Part shown: positions 51,201 to 63,058 of the stretch, in pieces | Layout of the letters: each line of letters begins with the position of its first letter | Position numbering within the stretch: the first letter of the stretch is position 1 | NCBI RefSeq assembly: GCF_027942865.1 | Contig: NC_134528.1 | Span: 8,055,586-8,119,585 of the forward strand | Reading direction: 5' to 3' | Length of the DNA stretch: 64,000 nt | DNA from: Odontesthes bonariensis | Taxonomy: Eukaryota; Chordata; Actinopteri; Atheriniformes; Atherinopsidae | The notes under the pieces: model-generated | What the model saw: the letters and a program-made list of their open reading frames with translations, nothing else | Databases searched by the model: none | Told to the model about the DNA's origin: nothing | Program-made: the position numbers and the translations under genes

Positions 51201-54200
51201 TGGGAAGTTTTTAAAACATTATAACTACTCCTTTCAATCCGGCTCATTCCACAAAAGCAGAGCTGTGGAGGAACTAGGACTTTTTCTCTGGCTCTAGGGA
51301 TGCCAGTGGAGGTCTGTCAGTTGGCTGATCAGTCTACCTCAACGACTTTTAGCTGAATTGCCCTGGAACTTTAAACAGACAATAAAGATTCCCTGAGGAT
51401 GTAATCTAATGACTGCCTTGTGTTTCTTCCAGGTCCACCAGCGAGCAAAAGTCTTCACTTCTCTTGTGAAATGTCTCAACGTCTACAAAATAGACTGACT
51501 GGCACAACATTTTGTAAACAGATCCATGGCAAGATTACATAAAGTAATGATTTGGTAAAACCACAATTGTAATTTTTATTTAAATGTCTCCAGTAATGCT
51601 GACTGCATTGCCATTAAATCATTTAAACATTTAAACGGCCATTTAGGCTGGCTTTTGAGGCTCAGCTGTGCTTTATTTCAGCTCTAATGGGCAAATATCA
51701 GCATACTAACATGCTAAACAAACAAAGGGAACACAGCAACCAGTTTACCTGTGCAGAGACACAGCAGCTGCTTTTGCTGCAGACAGTTTGTTTTTTTTCT
51801 TTCAGCAGTGACTAGCAGAAAGCTGGAGCAGTCAGACAAGCTTGGCTTTCCAGGGATTCAAGCTCCATTTATAGAATTTATTAATAGAGTCTCAAAATAG
51901 CGACCTACCTACAAATCACAACAGCCTGCACAGAGATACTTCTATAGATAGATGAGTATCTGGGTTTGTCAAGTTTCCTCCAAAGATAACTTAGCATGTT
52001 TGCTTGTTAGGTTTTTGGTTGTACAGTGCTGAGGAGTTCAGCCATTTCAGTTCTTGGTTGAAACTATCTTTGCAATAATCCAAAGTGTTGGAGTGAAGCC
52101 AGAAGAGATTTTTCCAAAGTGCTTCAGTGTAATTGTGCAACCAAGGGGGTCAGACACACGATGAACAAGGTAGATACTGTTCTTTCATGTCTCGGACTTT
52201 ACATGAAAGGTTAGTTTACTTTCTTCTACAACGTTTTTTATATCTCAAATAATTTTTTACCTCGGTGCACAGGAATATTTTGTTCTTTGTGCTCTGGAAA
52301 GTGGAACATATCTGGGAGAACAGAACTTTTCCTTAAACTGACAAATCGTATCTGATAAGGCATTAGGTCATATCTTGGGATGGCACTGCCCTTGACAAGG
52401 CTTTTTTCCTGAAAGCTCATTTTACAGCTTGATTCATAAAGGCCTAGTTCATCTAAACATAAATTATTTTACCCATTCACTGTTGGCAGATATGCTGGAA
52501 AGTTCATTATAAACACTGGAAAGGATTTGTGGTTGCGGGAACAAATAAATGTAAAAGACATGAGTTATAGTTCCACAATTCACATGTTTTATGTTTTATG
52601 CCACCTGAAGTACAGCTTTTTCTGAAAGGAAAAGCTGTACTTCAGGTGGCTTTGAGAACAAATAACCTTCTACCTTCTGTCTCTTATTGTGGATGGTGAG
52701 GAAAGCACTCCTCTAAAGTTTCTTTTTATTGCCGGTTTAGGAAGCAAAACGCTAAAGCTTTCCGTTTACATCAGATCTATAGCTCTGTCTTAGATAAGCA
52801 ATGCTATACACACTAATTGATGTAAATTATGACCAATCTGACAACGCACGTAAAGAGCACTCGCAATACAATGAGTTACTTCCTTTGTTCTCAGCTAGCT
52901 GTGATGCAGTTTACTGGAAATGAGCAGCTGATTCTGCTAACTAACCTGTGAGGAAGACAGTGAGTTAACCCCGCTGTGAAACGCAGGCTGGACAAGTCGG
53001 TGCCCGCTGGTGTGGAGCGACTGTTCTTTGGTCATCAGAGCCTCGGCCCGTTTGATGATGTCACCCATGCGGTGGATAAAGCCCTCCTTCTCCGATGGCA
53101 GGATGAATTCATTGTGCACCTTGAAGACAAAAGGTGGAGAAAGTATTTAGATAGATTACTTTGTAATGATAATCCCTTGTAAGCAGCACTGAAATGTGCC
53201 TCACAAATCAAAGGAAAAGTGCACGCTTTGAAGGAAATATTTCAATCTCTATGCTTTATATACTGTATTTGTTTTGATGAATGTATAAAATGCATTTTTT
53301 CAGTATGGCTTTAGCTGTCAGACAGATAACCTAATTTGACTGAAATACTTTTGGTCGACTCAATGACTGCAAGATGTCCAGGTGCTGTGGCTGCAAAGCA
53401 AGCCAAAAGGTGGCATGAGGTGTTTGTGTAGATAAATACTGCCAAATAATCTTTTGGATTATTCCCAAGAGGACTCATTATCATAGGCTCAATGTGGAGT
53501 CCATAATAATAACGGACTATAAATCATTTGGAAATGGTCTTTTAGTCTTTTTCTGATTGATGGCAGCAACATTCTCTAAGACCATTGCTGATATCTCTCA
53601 TCCTTGGAATCCTGTGAACACACACCTGAATGCTGCAGACCGGCAAAGAGCCAAAACTTCAGCTTTTATAGAGGTGCTCATACTTCCACACCTCACTGCT
53701 ACTTCACCTCATAATTCCTATGGAAGCAGTAAGGGTGTACTTAGATTTTACTACACTGCTTCTGTATTTTTCTTATTTTAAATAAAAAATGTGACAGTGT
53801 AATGACATTTTGTTGTTCATCTGAGGCTCTATTTACCTGATTTTAGGACCTTGTAAGGACCAAATGATTTATTTGATCATGTTCCAATATATAAAAGCTC
53901 TAAACTGCGAGAGGAAATGCTTTCTTTTTCACCTGAGAATGTCTATGCCAGATTTACTTTTTTGTATGTCTATGTATAAAATCTATCCACTCACCTCCCA
54001 TTCATCGAATGTAAAACTCATGTAAAACTCCCAATACAGCAATCATTTAGCGGAGCTTATGAGTCTTGCATATTCATGCAGTTTTGCTATAAATTGTGGT
54101 TTGGGGCGGGGTGATGTTTTCCTGAAAGCATGGCACAATTCAGCTCATTTAAAGCCCTGCGCTAAGGACTACAGGGCTGTTGTGATGCCAGGTGCCCCTG

Positions 54201-57200
54201 CTGTGCCAAGACACAGTAAACAAAAGCCCACTGTGTTTTAGAGTCAGGGAAACAGCACATTCAGTGAACAAAAAGTGCTGCAACACTTCGTCACACCTTG
54301 TTCACATACAGACTTACTGTGTTACAGCCCGCCCCCCCAAAAAAAGCTTGAAGACATAAACAGGAGAGATGGAGTTGCTTACCTGCGTCACACAATTCTG
54401 TGGATGTTTGATAAAATTATCAGCTCCAGTTAAGATTGACAAACAAAAAGCTGCTAGCTGGATCAGGATGAGTCATGTGTGCGTTCAGCTGAGATCTGCC
54501 AAACTTATCAGCTGACATGGTGAATCCATTTGTTTATTTTTGAACAAATTATTGAAGGTTCTGAGAAGATCTCAAAGAGTACCATTTTTTCCATAGTTGA
54601 CCCTTAAAATATTTGTTTATTGCTCCATCAAGACTAAAAGTTCCCTTTTAAAAAAGTATCCTTAATCCTAAACCTGGTTGGAAAAGAGCAGCAGTATTAC
54701 TAAAGCATTAGCTTCTGTGGTAGTTGGTAGGCAAGTTTAATATGTTCTGTAGGTAATTCTGACTTAGTTACCTGCGGTGCAACCAGGATTATATGATCTG
54801 CACATGTAACGTAAGTCTGCTTAGATTCCAGGACATACTCAGAGTTTAAACTGCCAGCACTCAACACTTTTGAACTAAAATTGATCTCTTAGGGGTTTTT
54901 GATCCAAAGCCAAATATCACTACACTAGAAATCAATACAGCTACAATGGATAACTGCAATGAAAACAAAAGAAATCTTTTCTTCCCAGCTCATGGGACCT
55001 GCTCATCGTTGCTTTGATCTGTGACTCAGCTCTAAAATTGGCTCACCATGACAGCAGCGATGTCGTCTGGGTTATCTCCATCCAGATCAAATTTGAAGGT
55101 CACCATCTTGTCGTTGTGTGTCTGCAGCTGACACTCAACTACTCGATCCACTTTATCAGAGAGCTACAGAGACAGAGAGGATCAATGGTAATGGAGGGTG
55201 TCTGTTTACCTTCTAAAACGTTAAGAGGAACAATACATCTTTTTATGTGTGTGGAGGGAAATATAACATGAACATAAATGTGAGTCTAACATGCTGTGTA
55301 TCTGCGTGTAAATTGTACTTTACAATCTTTGTACATGTAATTACGCATGAAATTTATACCAGTCAAAACACACTCATTAAAAGACCACAGAATGTCCTGA
55401 TCTAAGGAGTAATGTGTTGCCGTTTTCATAAGAACAGCAAAGCTACTACATAATTATTAAAGCTCCTCGATAGTTATGTAATAACCAGGGAGGAGCTTTA
55501 CCACAAACTCATCAAATAAATGCGTCCACTAATTAATTTCATCAATCTACGTCGATTTATTTGTTAATCATGGGTAAAAATGCAGTTCCAGTGCTGTAAA
55601 CAAAATATTTGCTGAATCGCACCCCTGTGATGCGAAGCCTCGAACGTGCCCTCCTCCTGAAAAGCTTTCCAGCAGTTCGTCTGGCTGCCGTTTTCTCATT
55701 CTTCTCGGACAGGCCTTCATAGCCATCACTCAAGCCTGAGGTTACATCAGAGGCATAGCTGTGAAGAAATATCATACACGTGCTTCCGGTTAGTGAAAAG
55801 CAAATTCCTCACACTGCAATTTAATGTCAGTTAATCATCTGAGGTGCAGAAATCAACATCTATTATCATTGAGTAACCAAATAAACAGCAGCTTAAAGTA
55901 TCACATGAAGCCTTTATGTGTTACAGTGGTATGTCTCTTTGGGTTTAACAGTCAAGTTTAACAATACAGTTTAGAAACAGTCTGTTCAGGCTCTATAAGA
56001 GGAAGCAGCATGTGAACTGTTGTATTTGAACATTGAGCATGTTTAAGATATCAGAGAACTGGAGAACACTGAGCACATTTTATAAAAACCTTTGGTTCAC
56101 CTAATTGCATCTCCTGGGTCTTTTTAGATCACTGCGGTTACAGACTCCCCTCCGTCTACCTCCCCAGAACAGGCTGCAAACATTTATAGGCCTACTGGTT
56201 GGCAGCGTCCACACATCTCTATTTAAAAACCTCCACTTCATGGGTAACTTTAGGTCAAAGTAAAGCCTGTTTCCCCCTTCCAACACTGAGTACATGTGAA
56301 TATGGTATATGATAATATAAAACAAGGTTGATGTGATTTCTGACACACAGTTCTGCTCATTGGTAATCAGAGGCTTTTCTCAGAGGAGGAACTAACCTAC
56401 TGGGAGTATGTTTTGGATCCTTAATTGTGCATGATCACTTCAATTATGAAACAAATACTCAGCTACGCTTGACATTTGTTTCAGTCTAAGATGGAAGAGT
56501 CCGATAGTGTCGAGTCATTACATAATAGGGAAAATATCATTATTCTAATCAAATATGAAAAACACACTAAATTCTCTTTATATAAGCATGTTAACTAAGT
56601 TTGAAATGATCTAAGCAAAATTTAGACTGTTTATGTCTGCAACTTACAGTTTTTCAGTCAGTTTAACAGAGTTTTAGTAGAATTTTTTCTAAACTTTAGT
56701 GATATAACTATTAACTGATGAAACAACAATCGTGATAATATCTAAACATGATGAAAACAGATAATAAGCATATCCATTTGTGCATGACAAGACATTCTTA
56801 GAGATTTAACTCAGATAAATCCTTCAGCACACACACATGTACATAATTTACTCGTCCACTGTCAGCTCTCCTGCTGAGAATAAAGCCATCCCACCAACAT
56901 GGAAAACAGGCTCTATACAACATCTGAGACGCAGTCAAATAGAAAGCTGCAAGGGTCCGTTCTGCCCCCCTGCAATAAAAACACAGAGGAGCCCGTCGAT
57001 TGCCCCAAGCTTGTTGTTTCAGCCCCACAGATGTGGAGGAGGAGGAGTTACAGAGGGAAGACATTTCTTCAAGATCCACACTGACTTTCAGGTCTCTATC
57101 TTGAATGAGGAAGGGAGTGCTGGATTTGATGCTCGATGGATTGTAAGCTAAAGAGCAGAGTAAGGAGCTTTACCTGTCCACAGGGGAGTTGAAGCCACTC

Positions 57201-60200
57201 GGGGACATCGAGTTTCGACGTTCTGTGTTACTGGATACTGCAATACTCTGTAATTAGAAATTAATGACAAGCTCAAGCAAAACATAAAAGAATAAAGACC
57301 TTTTATCATTTTTAGCTGGGGAAACATTTTCCTTCAGTTTTCAATTGACTTCAAACCAATTAGCCATCAAAATGACATTTGCTCCATGTTTGTTAATGAA
57401 TAATGCTGCACCACTATGGTGTAGCAGTGTGTATGGCAATAATGATCATCAAAAACTTTCTGAAATAGCTAAACATAAAAAAAGTAATATCATACCCTTT
57501 GTTCATATTTGTCACATATCTATACTTTGTGTTTAGTGCTAATTAGGAGATTGTTAGCAGCTATCTTTATGTGACTTTCCAGCCACATATTGTAAACATT
57601 ATGTGCCAGCGCTGGGTGGGACGGGTGCTGAAAAGCCAAAAAAAGAGGTGTTGTAAAGTCCTCTGTCCCCCCCATAAACCTCCACTCTTCACTTTAATAA
57701 CAAGCTCTTCGTTGACGCCACTCACTGAGGGGAAGCGGAGGGCCGGGATGGGGAGACCGTTTACTGCAGGGGTGTTGGTGTGCATCGTGGGAGGGGTTGC
57801 ACGCGCGTTGAGGCTGTTGGCCTCCAGCAGATCCTGAAGACCAGAGGAACTCAGGTCGCCGTCCGTCTCGCAGTCAGCTGTTTCAACAAAGTACATAAGC
57901 TATTAGCATGTGACCAGCTGTGACCTGAAAAAACTAGCATAAACTGTACCATTCACACTCATGCGCACATGATCCACACTGAAACACACACGTCTACTGA
58001 CCCAAACTGTGATATGTCATGTACACAAACGCATAGACATTGCTGGATGCAATCAGACTGGGTCAGATGGATTCACTTGGAGTTTCAACAGAATATCTTG
58101 GCTGTTATTTTAGAAGCTGATATTTGAAAAGAGGAATATTCAGTAAGTACAACACAGCGCTCGTGCACACCATGAGATAAGACCTACAGGGACTGAATAA
58201 TTCAGTTATCTACAGTATCACATTTCAGCACATCGCTCCAATGTGCTAACAGATATAAACAGCTGTCTTGGTTCAACACAGTTGTACAGCCATGATAAGT
58301 TTATGACGGCCAAAAGAAATCTGACCAAAACTTTGATGGGCCCATTTCATGCATATGTTCTTGAAATGCTATTTAATTGTGTGAAACGTAATTAAATACA
58401 CCCACGCGTTGGCTTACATAAAATAACAAAGAAACAGAAAGTGTTTATGAGGATTTAAGGTTTCAATCTATGCCCCAGTTTGCTGACAACCACATTTTCA
58501 TGGTATGGGATGTTACATTAGGCAGCTCACAGTTAGCAGAGGACAGGCTGTTACGGCGGACATGGAAATGCTGGTCTGCCTCAGGCTCCTCTGGCTCTGC
58601 AGGATAGTTGGAGCTCACACCGGAGTCTGCAGAACTGGTGACCGGGGATGAAATGGGGGCCGGAGGCGTCAGGGCTGGGGTGGGGGACTCTGCTGCAACA
58701 ACGTCACTGACTTTAGGCGAAGGCAGCTGTGGCTCTGGTTCTTCTTCGATAGCCTCTTGCACCTGCTTCTTCTGGCGCTCCTCTGCCTGCCGCCTCAGCT
58801 TCTCCCTCTGCCTCTTGATGGCTGTCACTCTGTCCCGTATGGCTTTGGCCACGAGCTTGAAGTCTGCCTCACAGACGAAGCCAAGCACAACCTGCATAAC
58901 AACACACAGGAATGGTCAGGGTACAACATTAAACACGTGTGCATGTAATGGTCTACAAATATGTGCAGGTCTGTTGCTTAATGACCCGATCATCCCAGCT
59001 GTGACATCAAATTATGATTAAAAAAAATTGATTTTGTGAACAACATTTGTTTCACAACAGCACACAATGACTGCATTCCTCTTTCATTCTGGCATCTTGA
59101 GCTGCCTCCTGTGACGGCCGGTCCAAAGCGGGACACTCAGTCCGAAACTGCCTCTCAACACATAGTCAGATTACAGCGGATCGGCCGGACTTGATGTCCC
59201 CTGCTGTTACCAAATTTGATCTTGATGAAATCCACCACAAAGACGTAAACAAGTAAGGAATTGTGGCTTGTATTTTCATTAAAAGTGACCTCTGTGAAGG
59301 GGGTGCTCTGTAGGACATAAGGCCCGTTTCGCAACAAGCACGAGAGCCATTATATTATTAAAGACGTGACCTCGGCTGCTTCCTGAGACACGCTCTCACA
59401 TTTCTAACCAGCGATGATTAAATGTTGAGCCGTGACCTTGACACACCATGCAAGAAGTTGAGCTGGGGCTCATTTACATGTTTCTGCTCTCGTAACAGAA
59501 CTGTAAAAGTTGCATTAATGTTGTTGAGACATTAACGTGAATACCACGCTTTTACAGTTCGGGGTCAAGTCTCAAAAGATCTTAGATCGAAATAATTACG
59601 ATGGGATGTTAACAAGCCTTCAACAGGAGCTCCACACAAAGTCTCAGTGTAGAGACACTACCAGCAGAGGCTCTCCTCTAACCACAGTTCCTTCTATTTT
59701 ACCGTGATAAAAAACTTTAGGAGTCACAACCAAGTATTCATTCAGCCTTCCTCCAGAAAGCCAATAAAAAGCTATCATCATCTGTCAGACCATGCCATGC
59801 AGAGAACATGTGTGCAATGGCTGAAGCTTCTTCTACAGTATCTGTTCTGATCTGGAATCAATTACTCAATTTCCTCAGTAATGGCTGCCACAAACTGGGT
59901 CAGCGAAGCTGTAATCGTTGACATCATATCCTCATGTGCCAGCCTACCATCTCCTGAGCCACCTCCTCAGGCACGTCCTTGTAGAGCTCAAAGAGGAACT
60001 CAATTGCGTTGTTGTCTTTGTATTTCCCGTGGAGCTTCTTGGTGTCATCCATGCGCAGCCACAGCTTCAGGCCGGACTTCACCATGTCATCCTCTTCTGC
60101 CAGCTCCACATGCACACCATTGTCCTCCTGGAAGAATGGGTGATCCAAAAGGTCCTCAATGGTGTACCTGGGGAAGAAGAAGAAAATGCTAATTGTTTTT

Positions 60201-60440
60201 ATACTTTCACACAATTTAAAGGACAATGTTTAAGCAGAAAACAGGTTTAATGGTATTATTATGAGAACCAATATCAGAGATAGTTACAGTTTTGAATAAC
60301 ATTTTTTCACTCTGCAAAATCTGGCTGAGAAATAAATGCTTTAATTTTTACCTTTCATCTTTGATCATACGAATGCAGCCCTCAATAATCTCCTTGAGTT
60401 CTGGGACTTTTACTTTGTAGAAACTGTCGGGTTTCATGCC
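42260..60440 (-). CDS. wnk4: WNK4 serine/threonine kinase, 5' exons missing from window
   Basis: Sixteen exons in transcription order: 60352-60440, 59948-60167, 58531-58891, 57726-57877, 57174-57247, 55623-55758, 55047-55163, 52946-53119, 50573-50627, 50186-50317, 48180-49018, 47691-47778, 43305-43881, 42561-42766, 42357-42454, and the last exon beginning with TAA at 42262. They give 1106 C-terminal residues with every phase consistent. WNK4 phosphorylates SPAK/OSR1 and so controls the NaCl and KCl cotransporters and K channels in epithelia. Visible are the end of the kinase domain, a PF2-like domain, the acidic [10 protein letters not shown] motif bound by KLHL3-CUL3, a second PF2-like domain, a proline/serine-rich centre, the SPAK-docking R-F-Q-V, a coiled coil, and R-R-N-S / R-R-L-S basic phosphosites. 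The catalytic lysine and HRD/DLG exons lie to the right of the window. The exon 55623-55758 donor (GGG then GTGCGA) is weak. The acidic motif and C-terminal tail support WNK4 over WNK1-3. Confidence 0.95.
42357..43881 (-). other. wnk4: wnk4 C-terminal exons: SPAK docking, coiled coil, basic phosphosites
   Basis: Exon 43305-43881 begins with V-G-R-F-Q-V-T (43838-43858), an R-F-x-V docking motif for the conserved C-terminal domain of SPAK/OSR1. It ends in an acidic [10 protein letters not shown] stretch. A coiled coil starts here (E-E-L-Q-E-L-R-E-K) and continues in exon 42561-42766 ([17 protein letters not shown]). [14 protein letters not shown] and S-R-R-N-S-L-Q-R follow. Exon 42357-42454 ends with I-I-R-R-N-S-I and K-G-V-T-F, a likely SGK1/PKA site and a PP1-docking-like motif. 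Confidence 0.93.
42980..43090. mobile_element. Eroded hAT-like MITE remnant in wnk4 intron
   Basis: The stretch AAGCTGTCGAATAAATGCAG followed by TGAAATGTACGGGAGTGGAA and AACCTGAGAAATGTG resembles the inner part of the teleost CAGTGGTGGAAAGTAACT-type repeat. No terminal repeats or target duplication remain, so limits and orientation are approximate. Confidence 0.35.
44300..47060. repeat. AT-rich interspersed repeat hosting a younger hAT element
   Basis: On both sides of the hAT insertion (44300-45134 and 46290-47060) the sequence is full of variants of TTACTAAGTA, AGTACTTA, TTACATGAT and TAACTAATT. This is the texture of an older teleost DNA repeat. The right part ends with CTCATTGGAAAGTGTCAC, whose reverse complement is an ACTTTCCAATGAG-type end. 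Family and exact borders are not recognised. Confidence 0.4.
45143..46281. mobile_element. hAT-superfamily non-autonomous element with 8-bp duplication
   Basis: The left end reads CAGGGGTGGAAGTAAC and the right end reads, as reverse complement, CAGAGGGGGAAAGAGTAC. These are imperfect inverted repeats of the hAT CAG-GGTGGAA type. An exact 8-bp target duplication, GTCTTTCT, flanks it (45135-45142 and 46282-46289). Eight-base duplications define the hAT superfamily. The 1139-base interior has no transposase frame, so mobility would depend on an enzyme supplied elsewhere. It lies in the wnk4 intron between exons 43305-43881 and 47691-47778. Confidence 0.85.
48180..49018 (-). other. wnk4: wnk4 large proline/serine-rich exon
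   Basis: The longest exon (839 bases, 279 codons plus two bases) is rich in proline, serine, tyrosine and histidine and probably disordered. A short hydrophobic island, [12 protein letters not shown], matches the position and character of the L-L-S-L-A-S-A-F-S-L-A island in human WNK4. The rest is poorly conserved, as usual for this part of WNK proteins. Confidence 0.88.
52600..52650. repeat. Perfect 21-bp-stem hairpin in a wnk4 intron
   Basis: Arms at 52600-52620 (GCCACCTGAAGTACAGC then TTTT) and 52630-52650 are exact reverse complements, with a 9-base loop TCTGAAAGG. It lies in the intron between wnk4 exons 50573-50627 and 52946-53119, about 300 bases downstream of the latter. Both strands fold equally. 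It could be a small palindrome from a repair event, a degenerate MITE or a short-RNA precursor. I do not recognise a known microRNA. Confidence 0.9.
52946..55163 (-). other. wnk4: wnk4 second PF2-like (CCT-like 2) domain exons
   Basis: Exon 55047-55163 encodes [20 protein letters not shown] and D-L-D-G-D. Exon 52946-53119 continues with [14 protein letters not shown] and an amphipathic helix. Both match the second CCT-like domain of mammalian WNK4, which takes part in binding SPAK/OSR1-type motifs. The preceding exon 55623-55758 carries R-A-R-S-R-L-R, as in human. Confidence 0.9.
58568..58597 (-). other. wnk4: wnk4 acidic KLHL3-binding motif
   Basis: The minus strand encodes [10 protein letters not shown], identical to the human motif. 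In human WNK4 this segment is the degron read by the KLHL3-CUL3 ubiquitin ligase, and substitutions in it cause familial hyperkalaemic hypertension (PHAII). Its intact state indicates that KLHL3 control is likely kept in this fish. The flanking exon is serine, proline and threonine rich. Confidence 0.92.
59948..60440 (-). other. wnk4: wnk4 exons for the end of the kinase domain and first PF2-like domain
   Basis: Exon 60352-60440 encodes the last helices of the kinase C-lobe, with [12 protein letters not shown] and the conserved arginine in D-E-R-Y-T completed across the junction. Exon 59948-60167 continues with L-L-D-H-P-F-F, then [11 protein letters not shown] and L-K-L-W-L-R, the start of the autoinhibitory PF2-like (CCT-like 1) domain. 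That domain runs into exon 58531-58891. The text is very close to WNK1 and WNK4 of mammals. Confidence 0.93.
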
Positions 60441-61970
60441 CTGTGATAGCACACAGAGGAGAATATTGAGTTCAATTTGATCTGCTTTATACTTTAAAAA
60501 AGGAAGACAGGTATTCTCATGATTTCTGACACTTTGTGTAGGGCGAATTGTTGTTGATCTTTTCCTACGGTTCTCATGTCAGGGGATCAAACTAAAGCAA
60601 TAACAGCCCCTCCCACCTGCCCGCTAACGTAATCATCTGCTTTGTGACATCTGCCACTAGCCAGCATGACATTTGGCTCTGTAATCACGTCAACACCTTT
60701 TGGAGGGCCATACAAAGAGATTATGAATATGGAAAATACCCAAGATGGTCTCCTTTTTCCTTTCCTTCCCTTCCCCTAAACTACTCCTTTGAAGCATTTT
60801 TACTACGCATCACAGCTGCACTTTCAATAGCGTTTAGCTCAAGAAGGAAATTATCTCAGTAAGCCTTCTCGCGACATGAAATCAGAGTTTTCTGACTGTT
60901 ATCATGAGAATGTACATAGATTACATTAGAGTTCCAGTCCCTGTAAAAACAATGATAAAACAGGAAAAAGCCAAGGTCAAAAAGATGTTTGGCCTGAAGA
61001 TACCAAAGCGTCCGGATGATTTCAGGTCAAACACCCAAGCAAAACTACTTAAACGTGAAAGACTGAGTGCTGCACTTTGTTATCACATTTAAACACTGAC
61101 ATGTCACAGTGTAACACAGTAACTGCTGCTGTTTATGACCACAATATAATTTTCTCAAGATATTCCTGCCTGTTAAAGAGTCACAAAGAGCAGAAAGGAC
61201 AACAATTTGTTTTCTCAGAAAAGCAACAAGTGAGCCCGACTTTTGTTTTTGTCTCTGGAGGATTGATACTGATCTGTTACACAATATTCAACCTAACTCA
61301 GTTATTGTCTATACACCATTGCCACTCAGATGAGTGCAAATTGGAGAAACCCCAAAATGGTTCAGTTTTATCACAATTTAACTTGTAAATGCAATTTAAT
61401 TGCAGATTTCTGCTGAAAGCAGTTTGCTTCTGTGTCCTCGTAGGCACTTTCAGAATGAATCAGTTCTCCCTCGATCCAAATCTAATTTATTATTCAGCTC
61501 CTTTCCTGTGGTGACGGAGGTCGAGATAAGATCTTAAGAAACATGAAGTTATACTGATTATCTTGAGCATGCTCCCTCTGACCGCAGGAGAAGAAATCAT
61601 GGTTATTTCTGAAAGTAAAATGCTTAAAATACAGATGTCAGTACACTGCTACTACAAATCTTTTAGTCTGGGGCAATTTTTCAAGGCTTGAGCACATTGG
61701 ATTAAATTATTACTGCAGCATATTAACAATGTGTCTTGTTTTTGATAAATAATATCCATCTTAATTATATCATGGTGACATGAGTGACTGATAACAGCTA
61801 AATTTGTTCTAGACACCATTCGTTTCTTATTTTACATTGTGCAAGACAAATTTTCTGTTTTTACTATGACCTCACGCACCTTTGCTGTTGTTTTCATCAA
61901 ATTCCACATAAACTGGTGCTTACTGTGGGCAATTACAAATTTGGTTCTAACTTAATACAGTAATAATTCA
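60441..61970. other. wnk4 upstream intron, nothing recognised
   Basis: This sequence upstream of the first wnk4 exon in the window shows no further kinase exon on the minus strand; the DLG, HRD and glycine-loop motifs were searched for by eye and not found. Short open frames on both strands look random. Confidence 0.55.
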
Positions 61971-61979
61971 ATTTTATTT

Positions 61980-62300
61980 ATGTTTACCCCTTCTTGTTTC
62001 AACGTGACAATGCCTCCGTGCACATAGGCAGTTCCATGCAGAAACAGTTTTCCTAGATTGCTGTGGAAGAGCTTAACTGGTTGGCAATTAGCCTTGACCT
62101 CTGCCACATCAAAAACTTTGGGCTGAACTTGAATCGCATATCAGGCCTTATCACCCGACATCGGTGTTAGACTTCGCTGGAGCTTTTGTGTAAACAGGAG
62201 CAAATCTTTGCAGCCTGCTTCCAACATCTGGAGGAAAACTTCCCCAGAAGAGCAGAGGACGTTGCAATGTTCGAGCGTCAACATATCCCAGGTCAATTTA
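61980..62300 (+). mobile_element. Decayed 3' part of a Tc1-like transposon
   Basis: The plus strand keeps the order of a teleost Tc1-like transposase 3' end: CAACGTGACAATGCCTCCGT (catalytic-region D-N-A), GCTGTGGAAGAGCTTAACTG, AAATCTTTGCAGCCTGCTTCC, CAACATCTGGAGGAAAACTT and CCCCAGAAGAGCAGAGGACG. Multiple differences break the frame. The 5' half is not recognisable. Confidence 0.65.
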
Positions 62301-63058
62301 TATGAAAAAGCCTCCTTGCATCCTTTGCCAAAGCCAGTGCCCGATTTTATAAATGAGAAAATCATCCAGAACCACCTCAAAATGTAATGGGTTCTTCCTT
62401 TCATGCTCCATCTCCCACTAAATTTATTTTGGCCGGTCACTTTTATGTGTAATCTTGCTGACACACAAACACAAATGGCAATAAACACATACCTGCACCT
62501 TAGCTCTCATCTTGTCAAGGAAATTATAAAATGTTATGAATAAGGCCAACAAAACAGCTGAGACAAGAACCTTATGTGTTTCATATGTCAAGCTATATTT
62601 CTCTCTGCCTCTTGAACAGCAAATGACTACATACAGTTTGTATGTTAGTGGTTAATGTTGTGAAAAATGTAACTGCCAGACAAATACATTTACACGTCAT
62701 CCGTTCTTGCATAAACATAAAAACATTAATGAGTAATGAAAAGCACATGGATTTCTTTTCACATTGCTGCACAGCTAAGCTTCGCTGACAGCACAGGGAA
62801 CATTATTATGCTCCTGTTTGTGGACGAGCCAGACCCACACTAACTTATTGGCATTGTCACTTTCTTATTTTCCAGCCTCAGTGAGACACTGTTTTCTTTG
62901 CATATGTGACACACAGGAAAGAAAATGCCCACCTTGCAGAGTCAAGAGTGCGACACTTTTTCCAAAACATATAATTCTGCCTGCGTCTGCTCTGGCCGAA
63001 AGCAGTGCCATCGCTATAATAAGTGTTCACGAGGGGCTTGAAATATAGCAGCCAACAG

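Noticed and set aside
58608..59021. 137-codon plus-strand frame
   Set aside because: It is antisense to wnk4 exon 58531-58891 and runs into the intron.
62141..62488. 115-codon minus-strand frame
   Set aside because: It is antisense to a decayed Tc1-like transposon and continues into unrelated sequence.
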